DNA of 64,000 bases, from assembly GCF_029633825.1 (NCBI RefSeq), contig NZ_CP090640.1, forward strand, positions 2,728,001 to 2,792,000. The letters are read 5' to 3'. A program made the position numbers and the translations under genes. The stretch's first letter is position 1; every line of letters begins with the position of its first letter. This DNA is from Burkholderia contaminans. Its GTDB lineage: Bacteria; Pseudomonadota; Gammaproteobacteria; Burkholderiales; Burkholderiaceae. Under the pieces are notes generated by a model that had not been told where the DNA came from, ran no database searches, and was given only the letters and a program-made list of their open reading frames with translations. This document shows, piece by piece, positions 1-8,408 of this stretch.

Positions 1-863
1 GGCGCGATTTTCTCGATGACGATCCGCTCGAAGATCTTGCCGTCGTTGTCATACGACTCGACGGTCCGGAAATAGGGCGCATGCAGGTCGAGCCCGAGGA
101 CTTCCTTCTTCGCGTAGAACTGCGGCCGGCCGGTCGGTGTTTCGTAGGTGAGCGTAACGACCCGTACGCCGTTGATCGTTCGGGCTTCCACATCGGTCGG
201 CCGCTGCACGCCGGCTTCCAGATATTTCTTCCCTTCGGTCAGGTACAGGTTCGTGATGAATTCGGTGCCGAGATCCTTCACCTGGTGATTCGACTGGGCG
301 CGCGCGAGTGCGCCGTCGATGGCCGTCCACAGCGGAATCTTGCCGAGCAGGCCGCCGAGGTGGCCGTACATCTCGTCCTTGCGCTGCGTCGTGTCGTAGA
401 TGGTCTCCTGTCCGGCATGCGCGCCGCCCGGCAGCCATTTCGCGTAGACGCGCAGCGGCTCGCGGGTGGTCTTCACGAGCATGCGGTCGGGCGTATCGGA
501 CCATTTCCCGCTGATGCGTTCCTGGCGCACCATCGTGAACTGGTAGGACGGATAGCCGTTCGGACCGTTACGGATATAGAGCGGCACGGCGAGCGGATCG
601 AGTGCCTTGAAGAGCGCGGTGAGCGTGGCGTCATCGAGTTGCGCGAGCGTGCCGCGCTGCGCGGCCGTGCGCAGCCAGCGCGCCTGCTGCGCGACCGGCT
701 CGCGTACGACTTTCGCGAGATCGGCCGGCAGGGCGACCTCCTGTGCCGCACCCACGGCGCTGGCCGCTTCCTGCGCGTGCGGGCCGGTCTGGGCGAGCGA
801 CAGCATGCACGCGACTGCCACGGCGGCGGCATGCCGCGCGTGGCGCTTCTTTCCTTCGTTCAT
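1..863 (-). CDS. DUF1571 family exported protein (3' end cut by window edge)
   Basis: The reading frame is open from an ATG at 863 to the left edge of the window, so about 287 residues are visible and the C-terminus is missing. The N-terminus is a signal peptide: charged start (MNEGKKRHARH), hydrophobic core (AAAVAVACMLSLA), then a likely cleavage near QTGPHAQEA. The mature part contains the blocks PLYIRNGPNGYPSYQF, RMLVKTTREPLRVYAKWL and ITNLYLTEGKKYLEAGV, which resemble DUF1571 proteins of Burkholderia as I recall them. DUF1571 has no established biochemical role; a fold related to periplasmic lipoprotein-handling proteins is possible. It starts 30 bp downstream of the end of fadD on the same strand, so the two may be co-transcribed. 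Function is not inferred. Confidence 0.75.
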   Translation of the reverse strand, partial: MNEGKKRHARHAAAVAVACMLSLAQTGPHAQEAASAVGAAQEVALPADLAKVVREPVAQQARWLRTAAQRGTLAQLDDATLTALFKALDPLAVPLYIRNGPNGYPSYQFTMVRQERISGKWSDTPDRMLVKTTREPLRVYAKWLPGGAHAGQETIYDTTQRKDEMYGHLGGLLGKIPLWTAIDGALARAQSNHQVKDLGTEFITNLYLTEGKKYLEAGVQRPTDVEARTINGVRVVTLTYETPTGRPQFYAKKEVLGLDLHAPYFRTVESYDNDGKIFERIVIEKIA

Positions 864-892
864 CGACGGCGTCTCCCGGGGCGATGGATCGT

Positions 893-2647
893 TCAGCCTT
901 GCTTCGCGGCCTTGATTTTGGCGAGTTCCTCGTCGCGCAACGCGCGGCGCAGGATCTTGCCGACGTTCGTCTGCGGCAGCGCGTCGCGGAACTCGACGAA
1001 TTTCGGCATCTTGTAGCCGGTCAGGTTCTTGCGGCAGTGCGCGAGCACGTCGTCGACCGTCAGCGACGGGTCGCGGCGCACGACGAACACCTTGATCCGT
1101 TCGCCCTGTACCTCGTCAGGAATACCGATCGCCGCGGCTTCGCTGATGCCCGGATGCATCACCAGCACTTCCTCGATCTCGTTCGGATACACGTTGAAGC
1201 CCGACACGAGGATCATGTCCTTCTTGCGGTCGATCAGGCGGATGAAGCCGCGCTCGTCCATCACGCCGATGTCGCCGGTGGCGAGCCAGCCGTCGGCGTC
1301 GATCACCTTCGCCGTCTCGTCGGGGCGCTGCCAGTAGCCGCGCATCACCTGCGGACCGTGCACGCACAGCTCGCCCGGTTCGCCGACGGGCGCCCAGGTG
1401 CCGTCCTCGCGGCGAAAGCGCACGACGGTGGACGGCGCGGGCAGGCCGATCGAGCCGCTGAACGCGGCCATGTCGTTCAGGTCCACGGGGTTCATCGTCA
1501 CGATCGGCGAGCACTCGGTCAGGCCGTAGCCTTCGACGACCGGCCGGCCCGTCACCTGCTGGAAGCGCTCCGCGACCGCGCGCTGCATCGCCATCCCGCC
1601 GGCCATCGCGAGCTTCAGCTTCGAGAAATCGCGCTTGCGGAATTCCTCGTTGTCGAGGAACGCGTTGTACAGCGTGTTGATGCCGGTGATCCCGGTGAAC
1701 GTCTCGTTGCGGATGATCTTCATCACCATCGTCATGTCGCGCGGGTTCGCGATCAGGATGTTGCGCCCGCCGAGCCCCATGAAGATGAATGCGTTCACCG
1801 TCAGCGAATAGATGTGATACAGCGGCAGCGGCGTGAGCACGGTTTCGACGTCGCCCGAGACCTGGTCGGCGATCCAGGCCTTCGCCTGCAGCAGGTTCGC
1901 GATCAGGTTGCCGTGCGTGAGCATCGCGCCTTTCGCGACGCCGGTCGTGCCGCCCGTGTATTGCAGGAACGCGAGGTCGTCGCGCGTGATCTGCACCGGC
2001 TGCGGCTTGCCGCGCGCGCCGAGTGCGAGGGCGGAGCGCAACCGGACGGCCTGCGGCAGGTGGTAGGCCGGCACGAGCTTCTTCACGTGCTTCAGCACGA
2101 AATTGATCAGGCGTCCTTTCGCGTTGAAGCCGTCGGCGAGCAGGTCGCCGAGCGCGGTGACGACGATGTTCTTCACCTGCGTTTCCGGCAGCGCGTCCTG
2201 CAGCGTGCGCGCGAAGTTCTCGAACACGACGATCGTCTGCGCGCCGCTGTCCTTCAGCTGGTGCGCGAGTTCGCGCACGGTGTAGAGCGGATTGACGTTG
2301 ACGACGATCGCGCCGGCCTTCAGCGTGCCGAACAGCGCGACCGGGTACTGGAACGTGTTCGGCAGCATGATCGCGACGCGATCGCCGGGCTTGATGCCGA
2401 TGCTTTGCAGGTACGACGCGAACGCGTCGACTTTCTGCGCGAGCGTGCGGTAGGTCATCGAGGCGCCTGCACTCACGTAGGCGACGCGCTCGGCGAAGCG
2501 GCTCGTGCATTCGTCGAAGAACTGCACGAGCGACGCGTATTGCGTGACGTCGATGTCGTGCGGGACGCCGGGCGGGTATGACGCGTACCAGATGCCGTCG
2601 GTGTTCGGCGGAACCTGGGCCGCTGCGGTTGCTGCGGAAGATGACAT
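893..2647 (-). CDS. fadD: Long-chain-fatty-acid--CoA ligase
   Basis: ATP-dependent acyl-CoA synthetase that activates fatty acids by way of an acyl-adenylate before beta-oxidation, usually peripheral to the inner membrane. The 584-residue protein has the AMP-binding signature YTGGTTGVAKGAMLTH, the motif YGLTECSP, the hinge and adenylate contact GWLATGDIGVMDERGFIRL, and the C-terminal lysine motif near LPQTNVGKILRR. Length fits the FadD family (about 560-585 aa). The start at 2647 (MSSSAATAAA) was chosen because a purine-rich GGAGAC lies upstream and the longer frame to 2764 adds a non-conserved arginine-rich head. A PsrA-like TetR repressor gene lies 156 bp upstream on the same strand, which suggests fatty-acid-responsive control. 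Family assignment is firm; chain-length preference cannot be read. Confidence 0.95.
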   Translation of the reverse strand: MSSSAATAAAQVPPNTDGIWYASYPPGVPHDIDVTQYASLVQFFDECTSRFAERVAYVSAGASMTYRTLAQKVDAFASYLQSIGIKPGDRVAIMLPNTFQYPVALFGTLKAGAIVVNVNPLYTVRELAHQLKDSGAQTIVVFENFARTLQDALPETQVKNIVVTALGDLLADGFNAKGRLINFVLKHVKKLVPAYHLPQAVRLRSALALGARGKPQPVQITRDDLAFLQYTGGTTGVAKGAMLTHGNLIANLLQAKAWIADQVSGDVETVLTPLPLYHIYSLTVNAFIFMGLGGRNILIANPRDMTMVMKIIRNETFTGITGINTLYNAFLDNEEFRKRDFSKLKLAMAGGMAMQRAVAERFQQVTGRPVVEGYGLTECSPIVTMNPVDLNDMAAFSGSIGLPAPSTVVRFRREDGTWAPVGEPGELCVHGPQVMRGYWQRPDETAKVIDADGWLATGDIGVMDERGFIRLIDRKKDMILVSGFNVYPNEIEEVLVMHPGISEAAAIGIPDEVQGERIKVFVVRRDPSLTVDDVLAHCRKNLTGYKMPKFVEFRDALPQTNVGKILRRALRDEELAKIKAAKQG

Positions 2648-2803
2648 GACGTGTCTCCGGTCTTTGCTCTCGGCGAGGGCGGGCGCTTCGGCGCCGGCCC
2701 GTGCCCCATGCCGCACGGTCGATCGACGGGGCGCCTCGACGCCCCGCCTGACTGCGCGTTTCAATCAATACGTGAACAGGAAGCCGCGCGTGGCCTCGCG
2801 CGC

Positions 2804-3625
2804 TCAGTTCGTGGAATGCAGCGTCGCCGCGCCGACGGAGGTCGGGGCCGACTGCGGCAGCCCGAACGCTTCGCTGGCCCCCGCATCGTCGAGTACGGCC
2901 GCGAAGATCGACAGTTGCGCGCTGTCCGGCATCGGCGCTTTCAGTGCGGCGACGATCAGCGACGACAGTCGCGCGATCATCTGCACGTCGTTCATCGTGC
3001 GGCCTTGCGAGAACTCGTCGATCAGGCTTTCCGTTTCGGCGCCCGCAAGCGCACCGGACAGCGCGCCGATCGCGAAGTGCAGGCGCCAGCCGAGTTCCGT
3101 GCGCGGCAGGTGCGGCAATGCGCGCTGGAACGCGTCGAAGAAGCGACCCGCGACGCTCGCGTAGTGCGCGGTCAGGAAGTTGCGCACGAACGGCGACGGA
3201 TCGGTGTACGCACGGCCGATCAGGCGCAGGAAGCCGGGGCCGCCGCGTTCTGGATCGCGCGACGCTTTCAGCGCGGGAATGAACATCGCGCCGAGCACGT
3301 GCTCGCAGGTGATGTGGGTGCCGAGTTGCGCATCGAAGCGGTCGAGGATGCCGAGGCGCTCCTGGTTGAGCTGGTCGAGCCGGCGCGACAGCATCGCGTG
3401 GATCAGCGCTTCCTTGCTGCCGAAGTGGTAGTTGACCGCGGCGAGGTTGACCGCCGCGCGCGAGGTGATCTGGCGCATCGACATCGCCTCGAAGCCATGT
3501 TCGATGAAGAGATCCTCGGCCGCATCGAGAATGCGTGCCTTCGTCCCGCCGGTCTGCCGCGTGCCGGATGACCGTGCCCCGGACGGCCGTCCCGCGGATG
3601 GCCGTCCCTCCTGACTTACTGCCAT
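2804..3625 (-). CDS. TetR family regulator, PsrA-like
   Basis: Transcriptional repressor of 273 aa. After a low-complexity head with repeated RPSGARSSGTRQT-type residues, the HTH spans about residues 30-75 (ARILDAAEDLFIEHGF, then ITSRAAVNLAAVNYHFGSKE), which closely resembles PsrA of Pseudomonas, the acyl-CoA-responsive repressor of fad genes. The C-terminal half (RLIGRAYTDPSPFVRNF, and FAIGALSGALAGAETES) also fits that subfamily. It lies directly upstream of fadD on the same strand, which supports a role in fatty-acid degradation control. A candidate operator with the PsrA half-site pattern is about 60 bp upstream. The start at 3625 is the first ATG of the frame; a downstream start nearer the HTH is possible. 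PsrA identity is inferred from similarity and context. Confidence 0.85.
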   Translation of the reverse strand: MAVSQEGRPSAGRPSGARSSGTRQTGGTKARILDAAEDLFIEHGFEAMSMRQITSRAAVNLAAVNYHFGSKEALIHAMLSRRLDQLNQERLGILDRFDAQLGTHITCEHVLGAMFIPALKASRDPERGGPGFLRLIGRAYTDPSPFVRNFLTAHYASVAGRFFDAFQRALPHLPRTELGWRLHFAIGALSGALAGAETESLIDEFSQGRTMNDVQMIARLSSLIVAALKAPMPDSAQLSIFAAVLDDAGASEAFGLPQSAPTSVGAATLHSTN

Positions 3626-3668
3626 GTCCCGCCTCCCATGCCGGTCACCCGGCCGCGAACTGGTAATT

Positions 3669-3694
3669 TGTTTGTCTGATTCAAACAGTCGTTT
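3669..3694. promoter_or_regulatory. Candidate PsrA-type operator upstream of the TetR gene
   Basis: Two overlapping symmetric elements are visible. One is TGTTTG, 7 bp, CAAACA at 3669-3687. The other is CAAAC-AGTC-GTTT at 3682-3694, which matches the PsrA pattern known from Pseudomonas (C/GAAAC, 2-4 bp, GTTTG/C) apart from the last base. Autoregulation is the inference. Confidence 0.45.
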
Positions 3695-3781
3695 TTATTA
3701 AGATAAAAAATCGCGGACCGAGCGGGCAAGCGGGGAATCTGGACAAATTCCTCTAGTTCGATGTGCGAATGCGGAAAGTCT

Positions 3782-3814
3782 CGCGCGTGCCCTCGACCGG
3801 ACGGGGCACGCGCG
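3782..3814 (-). terminator. Strong GC hairpin after the MFS gene
   Basis: An 11-bp perfect stem (CGCGCGTGCCC and its complement at 3804-3814) encloses an 11-nt loop. It lies 27 bp past the stop of the MFS gene on the minus strand. No clear T tract follows, so intrinsic termination is likely but not certain. Confidence 0.55.
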
Positions 3815-3840
3815 ATGATGCGGTGCGGCAATGCGCGGGG

Positions 3841-5061
3841 TCAGGCGACCGTGCTACGCGTATTGACCGATTGCGTCATGTCGATGCCGCGCCGCTCGCG
3901 GCTGAACAGGATCAGCACGGCGATCACGACGGCGACGATGCCGGCCACGAGCGCGAGCGCGAAGCCGTAATTGTTGTGGTTCGAAACGGCGAGCGAGGCC
4001 TGCATCGTCGCGTTGCCCGACGCGAGCAGGTTGCCGAGCTGGTAGACGACGCCGGGGAAGGTCGCGCGGATCTCGTCGGGCGAGATCTCGTTCAGGTGAA
4101 CCGGGATCACGCCCCACGCACCCTGCACCGAGATCTGCATCAGGAACGCCCCCGCGGCGAGGGCAACCGGGCCACTCGAGAACGCCCACAGCGGCAGCAC
4201 GGGCAGGGCGATCAACGCGGCGATGAAGATGGCGCGACGGCGTCCGATCCGTTCCGAGATCGCGCCGAACGACAGGCCCCCGACGATCGCGCCGATGTTC
4301 AGCACGATCGTGATCCACGACACGGTATGCGGATCGAAGTGATGCTGTTCGCGCAGGAACGTCGGATAGAGATCCTGCGTGCCGTGCGAGAAGAAGTTGA
4401 ATGCGGTCATCAGCACGATCGCGTAGATCGTGAGCTTCCAGTTCTGCTTCAGTGTGCTGCCGAGGCTCGGGCGCGGGCGCTTTTCCATCTGCTTCCATGC
4501 CGGCGATTCGGGCACGTGCGAGCGCACGTACAGCACGAGCAGCGCGGGCAGCACGCCGACCATGAACATTCCGCGCCAGCCGATGTACTGGTAGAACAGG
4601 CCGAACACGACGGACGCGAGCAGGTAGCCGCTCGGATAGCCGGCCTGCAGCAGCCCCGACACGAAGCCGCGCGCATGGGTCGGCACGGTTTCCATCGTCA
4701 GTGCGGAGCCGACACCCCATTCGCCGCCCATCGCGACGCCGAACAACGCGCGCAGCACGAGCAGCGCGGTCAGGCTCGGCGCGAAACCCGACGCGAGTTC
4801 GAGCAGCGAGTAGCAGGCGATGTTGACCATCAGCGTGGGGCGACGGCCGAAGCGATCGGCGAGCCGGCCGAAGATCAGGGCGCCAAGCGGGCGCATCGCG
4901 AGCGTCAGGGTGAGCGCGAACGCGACGGCGGGAATCGTCGACCCGAATTCGGCGGCGATGTCCTTCAGCACGAAGACCATCAGGAAGAAATCGAACGCAT
5001 CGAGCGTCCAGCCCAGGTAGGCGGCGATCGTGACGTTGCGTTGCTCGCGGGTCCAGCTCAT
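3841..5061 (-). CDS. MFS transporter (sialate/lactate:H+ symporter-like)
   Basis: Inner-membrane secondary transporter of about 406 aa with some 12 hydrophobic segments. The loop 2-3 motif is visible as GRLADRFGRRPT and the second-half equivalent as GAISERIGRRRA. DAFDFFLMVFVLKDIAAEF in the first helix is typical of the SHS/NanT-type branch that carries monocarboxylates or sialic acid. The start MSWTREQRNV at 5061 is preceded by GGAGACC; an alternative ATG at 5103 (MHNVSAQANEE) would add 14 residues. The gene stands alone and is divergent from the GNAT gene. The substrate cannot be derived from sequence. Confidence 0.85.
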   Translation of the reverse strand: MSWTREQRNVTIAAYLGWTLDAFDFFLMVFVLKDIAAEFGSTIPAVAFALTLTLAMRPLGALIFGRLADRFGRRPTLMVNIACYSLLELASGFAPSLTALLVLRALFGVAMGGEWGVGSALTMETVPTHARGFVSGLLQAGYPSGYLLASVVFGLFYQYIGWRGMFMVGVLPALLVLYVRSHVPESPAWKQMEKRPRPSLGSTLKQNWKLTIYAIVLMTAFNFFSHGTQDLYPTFLREQHHFDPHTVSWITIVLNIGAIVGGLSFGAISERIGRRRAIFIAALIALPVLPLWAFSSGPVALAAGAFLMQISVQGAWGVIPVHLNEISPDEIRATFPGVVYQLGNLLASGNATMQASLAVSNHNNYGFALALVAGIVAVVIAVLILFSRERRGIDMTQSVNTRSTVA

Positions 5062-5271
5062 GTCCGAGGTCTCCTCGTTGGCTTGCGCGCTCACGTTGTG
5101 CATGCGGATGCCGGCCCGGCTTGCGCGCGGTGCGGGGGCATGGATCGAGTGTAGGCCGCGGTACCGGACGATGTGGGGCGCGATAACGTCGAATCGGGAA
5201 TAATCCCTAGGAAATGAACTGTTTCGGAAATGGCAATGCCGTCGCATGAAACCGGCGACAGGCATCTGTAT

Positions 5272-5283
5272 CCTTCCGGAAGG
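5272..5283. promoter_or_regulatory. Palindrome in the divergent promoter region
   Basis: A perfect 12-bp palindrome (CCTTCCGGAAGG) lies in the roughly 280-bp divergent intergenic space between the MFS gene and the GNAT gene. It could be a protein-binding site; nothing further supports this. Confidence 0.25.
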
Positions 5284-5342
5284 TTGTTTGTATTTGTTTT
5301 GTAATGCGCCCGATGCGCATCGTCACCGAATCAGGAGTCCCG

Positions 5343-5885
5343 ATGACCGAACGTTCCGCCGCCACGCTGCCCGTGCTCGAGACTGCCCGGCTGTGGTTGC
5401 GTCCGCGCGTGCTGGCCGATCTCGACGCGTGCCTCGCGATGGATCGCGATCCCGAGGTCACGCGGCACATCGCGGGGCCGTGGCACGATCCCGTCGAGCA
5501 TCGGCGCTTCGTCACGCACCGGATCACGTGCGACTATCCGCCGGGCCTCGGCTACTGGTCGATCTTCGAGAAGACCGCGCCCGATGCGTTCGTCGGCTGG
5601 ATCCTGCTGATTCCCGACTATGCGGACGGCGCGCACGACGTCGAGATCGGCTGGCGGCTGGTGCGTTCGACATGGGGGCGCGGCATCGCGAGCGAAGCCG
5701 CGGCGGCCGTCGTGCGTCACGCATTCGACACCGTGCGCCTGCCGCGCGTGATCGCCGATATCGCGGAAGCCAACAGCGGCTCGCTGAATGTCGCACGCAA
5801 GCTCGGGATGCGTCGCGTGAGCATCGTGCACGACGGCATTCCTTACATTCGACATCGTCTCGAACGCAACGATCTGCGCGCATAG
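5343..5885 (+). CDS. GNAT family N-acetyltransferase
   Basis: Predicted acetyl-CoA-dependent N-acetyltransferase of the RimJ/RimL-like branch, 180 aa. It begins LPVLETARLWLRPRVLADLDA, the usual first strand and helix of ribosomal-protein-type acetyltransferases. The acetyl-CoA loop is seen as RSTWGRGIASEAAAAVV (a Q/RxxGxG/A variant) and the following ANSGSLNVARKLGMRRV is the conserved fourth motif. The ATG at 5343 follows AGGAG by a good distance, so it is preferred over the in-frame ATG at 5304. Single gene; the acceptor substrate is unknown. Confidence 0.88.
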   Translation: MTERSAATLPVLETARLWLRPRVLADLDACLAMDRDPEVTRHIAGPWHDPVEHRRFVTHRITCDYPPGLGYWSIFEKTAPDAFVGWILLIPDYADGAHDVEIGWRLVRSTWGRGIASEAAAAVVRHAFDTVRLPRVIADIAEANSGSLNVARKLGMRRVSIVHDGIPYIRHRLERNDLRA

Positions 5886-5898
5886 CACGGCGCCGTGC
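5885..5898. terminator. GC palindrome at the end of the GNAT gene
   Basis: A perfect 14-bp palindrome (GCACGGCGCCGTGC) begins at the last base of the stop codon. It may form a short stem that ends transcription, but there is no T run. Confidence 0.3.
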
Positions 5899-6021
5899 GC
5901 GGCCGGGCCGTCGGGCGGTTGTCAGAGATAGTCAACCGGAGGCATATCGAGGTCATGACGTATTAACGGCTCGCGCGATCAGGAGTATCGTTGCCGGAAT
6001 TTCGCAACATGGGGTACGACC

Positions 6022-6648
6022 ATGGCTCTCGGCAACGATGTTCACCTGATTCCCGTCAAGCTTGAAGAACTGCGTCCCACGCAGATGACGGTCGGCTATC
6101 GCGAAGTGAAGGCGAAGCGCAAGCACTGGAAAGCGCTCAACAAGCGCGCGCGCAAGGCCGCGATCGAATCGCACTGGTTCCCGGCCGTGATTGGCCCGGG
6201 CGGGCTGCACTACATCACCGACCACCACCACCTCGGCCTCGCGCTGATCGAGGAAGGCGAGGCACGCGTGAACGCGATGCTGCTGAAGGACCTGTCGTGG
6301 CTCGACGACACGATCTTCTGGCGGATGATGGAACACAACCAGTGGGTGCATCCGTTCGGCGCGGACGGCACGCGTCGCGACTATGCGAATCTGCCGAAGG
6401 CGCTGACGGGGCTCGTGGACGATCCGTACCGGAGCCTCGCCGGCGAACTGCGCACGGCGGGCGGCTATGCGAAGGATGCGACGCCGTTCAGCGAATTCCT
6501 GTGGGCCGACTACCTGCGCCAGCACGTGTCGCTCGACCAGATCCGCAAGAACTTCGCGAAGGCGCTCGACATCGCACTGCATCGCGCGCATGAGCAGGAT
6601 GCACGCTATCTGCCCGGCTGGTCGGGCGTCATCGCCGTCAAGCCCTGA
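6022..6648 (+). CDS. ParB-like nuclease-fold protein (ParBc_2 type)
   Basis: 208-residue protein resembling the ParBc_2 group of putative ParB-like nucleases. Supporting blocks are the N-terminal IPVKLEELRPTQMTVGYREV, the centre ITDHHHLGLALIEEGEARV with its histidine cluster, and the tail FAEFLWADYLR-like FSEFLWADYLR. These proteins are not plasmid partition proteins: there is no ParA partner and no HTH domain. Its ATG lies 7 bp after a GGGTAC stretch with no strong Shine-Dalgarno. It ends 7 bp before the SulP gene on the same strand, so the pair is probably one transcript. The activity is not established. Confidence 0.8.
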   Translation: MALGNDVHLIPVKLEELRPTQMTVGYREVKAKRKHWKALNKRARKAAIESHWFPAVIGPGGLHYITDHHHLGLALIEEGEARVNAMLLKDLSWLDDTIFWRMMEHNQWVHPFGADGTRRDYANLPKALTGLVDDPYRSLAGELRTAGGYAKDATPFSEFLWADYLRQHVSLDQIRKNFAKALDIALHRAHEQDARYLPGWSGVIAVKP

Positions 6649-6655
6649 CCGCCTC

Positions 6656-8386
6656 ATGACGACCGCCCCGATCCGCCCCGACGCCGGCCCGCAGCATGCC
6701 GACCATTTCGCCGCGCTCGACGCGGCCTCGCCGCCGGCCACGCGACGCATCGGTCTCGATGCGCTGGCCGGCCTGTCGATCGCGGGGCTGCTGATCCCCG
6801 AGGCGGTCGCGTACGCGGGGCTCGCGAACCTGCCGCCGCAGGCCGGTCTCATCGCGTTGCTGTCGGGGCTCGTCGTCTATGCGCTCACCGGCAGTAGCCG
6901 CTTCGCGATCGTATCGTCGACGTCGTCGTCGGCCGCCGTGCTCGCGGCGACGGTGCTCGCGGAGTCGGGGATGGCGCTTGCGGCGCAGCTCGCGCTCGCG
7001 GCGGCGCTCGTCGCGATGACGGGCGTGCTGTTCATCCTGGCGGGCGCCGCGCGGCTCGGCGGCATGTCGGACTTCGTCGCACGGCCGGTGTTGCGCGGCT
7101 TCACGTTCGGCCTCGCGCTGACGATCGTCGTCAAGCAGTTGCCGAAGATCCTCGCGATCTCCGTGCAGCACAGCGATGCGCCGCATGTCGCGCTCGACCT
7201 GATCACCGGCGCGCCGCATGCGAATCTCGCGAGCGTCGTAGTCGGTGCGATCGCACTGGCGTTGCTGTTCGCGCTCGGGCGGAGCTCACGCGTGCCCGCG
7301 ACACTCGTCGTGATCGTGCTGTCGATCGCAGCCGGCTATGCGATCGACTGGCAGCGATACGGGATCGCGATCGTCGGCCACATCGATTTCAAGCATATCG
7401 AGTTCGGCCTGCCGACCCTCGACCGCAACGCGTGGATGCAGACCATCGAGCTTGCGTTCGCGCTGATGCTGATCCTGTACGCGGAATCGTACGGGTCGAT
7501 CCGCAACTTCGCGCTGAAGCACGGCGACAGCGTGTCGCCGAACCGCGACCTCGTCGCGCTCGGCTGCGCGAACCTCGTGTCGGGCTTGCTGCACGGGATG
7601 CCGGTCGGTGCGGGCTATTCGGCGACCTCGGCGAACGAAGCGGCCGGTGCGCAGTCGCGCTTTGCCGGCCTGTGGGCGGCGGGCGTGGTCGCACTGATCG
7701 TCTGGCTGCTGCTGCCGCAGCTCGCGCGCACGCCGGAGCCCGTGCTCGCGGCGATCGTGATCTTCGCGGTGAGCCACTCGCTGCATCCGTCGGTATTCCG
7801 GCCGTACTGGGCCTGGCACCGCGACCGGCTCGTCGTGATCGCCGCGCTGCTCGCGGTGCTCGTGCTCGGCGTGCTGCACGGGTTGCTCGCGGCCATCGGC
7901 GTGAGCCTGCTGCTGACGCTGCGCAAGCTGTCCGAGCCGAATGTCAGCGTGCTCGGCAGGCTGCGCGACAGTCACGATTTCGTCGACGTGGCGAGCCATG
8001 CCGACGCGAAGCCGGTGCCTGGCGTGCTGATCGTGCGGCCCGAGGCGCAACTGTTCTTCGCGAATGCGGACCGGATGCTGAACCGCGTGCGTGCGCTGAT
8101 GAAGGCCGCGCCGGACGCGCATACCGTGATGCTGAGCCTCGAGGAAACGCCGGACATCGACAGTACGACGATCGAGTCGTTACGCACGTTCGCGGCAGAA
8201 TGCACGGCGCGCGGGTTGCGGCTCGCGATCGTGCGGCTCAAGGTGCACGCGCTGCACGCGCTGCGCCGAGCGGCGGACGATACGCTGCACGACGATGCGA
8301 TGTCCGAACTGAGCGTCGACGAGAGCCTGCAACTGCTGCAGGCCGGGATGCCGCCGAACGGCAGCGGCGGCACGACCGCCGCGTGA
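6656..8386 (+). CDS. SulP family inorganic anion transporter with STAS domain
   Basis: Membrane transporter of 576 aa for sulfate, bicarbonate or related anions. The N-terminal two thirds hold about 10-12 hydrophobic helices and begin IGLDALAGLSIAGLLIPEAV, the SulP entry motif, followed by YAGLANLPPQAGLIA. The C-terminal part from about residue 450 (VPGVLIVRPEAQLFFANAD ... LEETPDIDSTTIESL) is a STAS domain. The start at 6656 gives the expected length; an open frame continues upstream to 6467 but overlaps the preceding gene and is arginine/serine-rich non-coding translation. It is coupled to the ParB-like gene by a 7-bp gap. The anion is not predictable. Confidence 0.92.
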   Translation: MTTAPIRPDAGPQHADHFAALDAASPPATRRIGLDALAGLSIAGLLIPEAVAYAGLANLPPQAGLIALLSGLVVYALTGSSRFAIVSSTSSSAAVLAATVLAESGMALAAQLALAAALVAMTGVLFILAGAARLGGMSDFVARPVLRGFTFGLALTIVVKQLPKILAISVQHSDAPHVALDLITGAPHANLASVVVGAIALALLFALGRSSRVPATLVVIVLSIAAGYAIDWQRYGIAIVGHIDFKHIEFGLPTLDRNAWMQTIELAFALMLILYAESYGSIRNFALKHGDSVSPNRDLVALGCANLVSGLLHGMPVGAGYSATSANEAAGAQSRFAGLWAAGVVALIVWLLLPQLARTPEPVLAAIVIFAVSHSLHPSVFRPYWAWHRDRLVVIAALLAVLVLGVLHGLLAAIGVSLLLTLRKLSEPNVSVLGRLRDSHDFVDVASHADAKPVPGVLIVRPEAQLFFANADRMLNRVRALMKAAPDAHTVMLSLEETPDIDSTTIESLRTFAAECTARGLRLAIVRLKVHALHALRRAADDTLHDDAMSELSVDESLQLLQAGMPPNGSGGTTAA

Positions 8387-8393
8387 CGAGGCG

Positions 8394-8407
8394 GCGCGCC
8401 GGCGCGC
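8394..8407. terminator. Palindrome between convergent genes
   Basis: A perfect 14-bp GC palindrome lies in the 22-bp space between the stop codons of the SulP gene and the kinase gene. It may act as a two-sided terminator; this is inference from position. Confidence 0.3.
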
Positions 8408-8408
8408 G

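Noticed and set aside
743..2581. Long open frame (over 600 codons) on the plus strand opposite fadD
   Set aside because: It is rich in Arg, His and Asp, lacks any family motif, and mirrors the high-GC third positions of fadD; a shadow frame.
3763..5154. Open frame on the plus strand opposite the MFS gene
   Set aside because: Highly charged Glu/Arg/His-rich translation typical of the antisense of a membrane protein gene in GC-rich DNA.
6022..6648. Plasmid partition ParB
   Set aside because: No ParA neighbour and no HTH domain; the residues fit the ParBc_2 group of chromosomal proteins.
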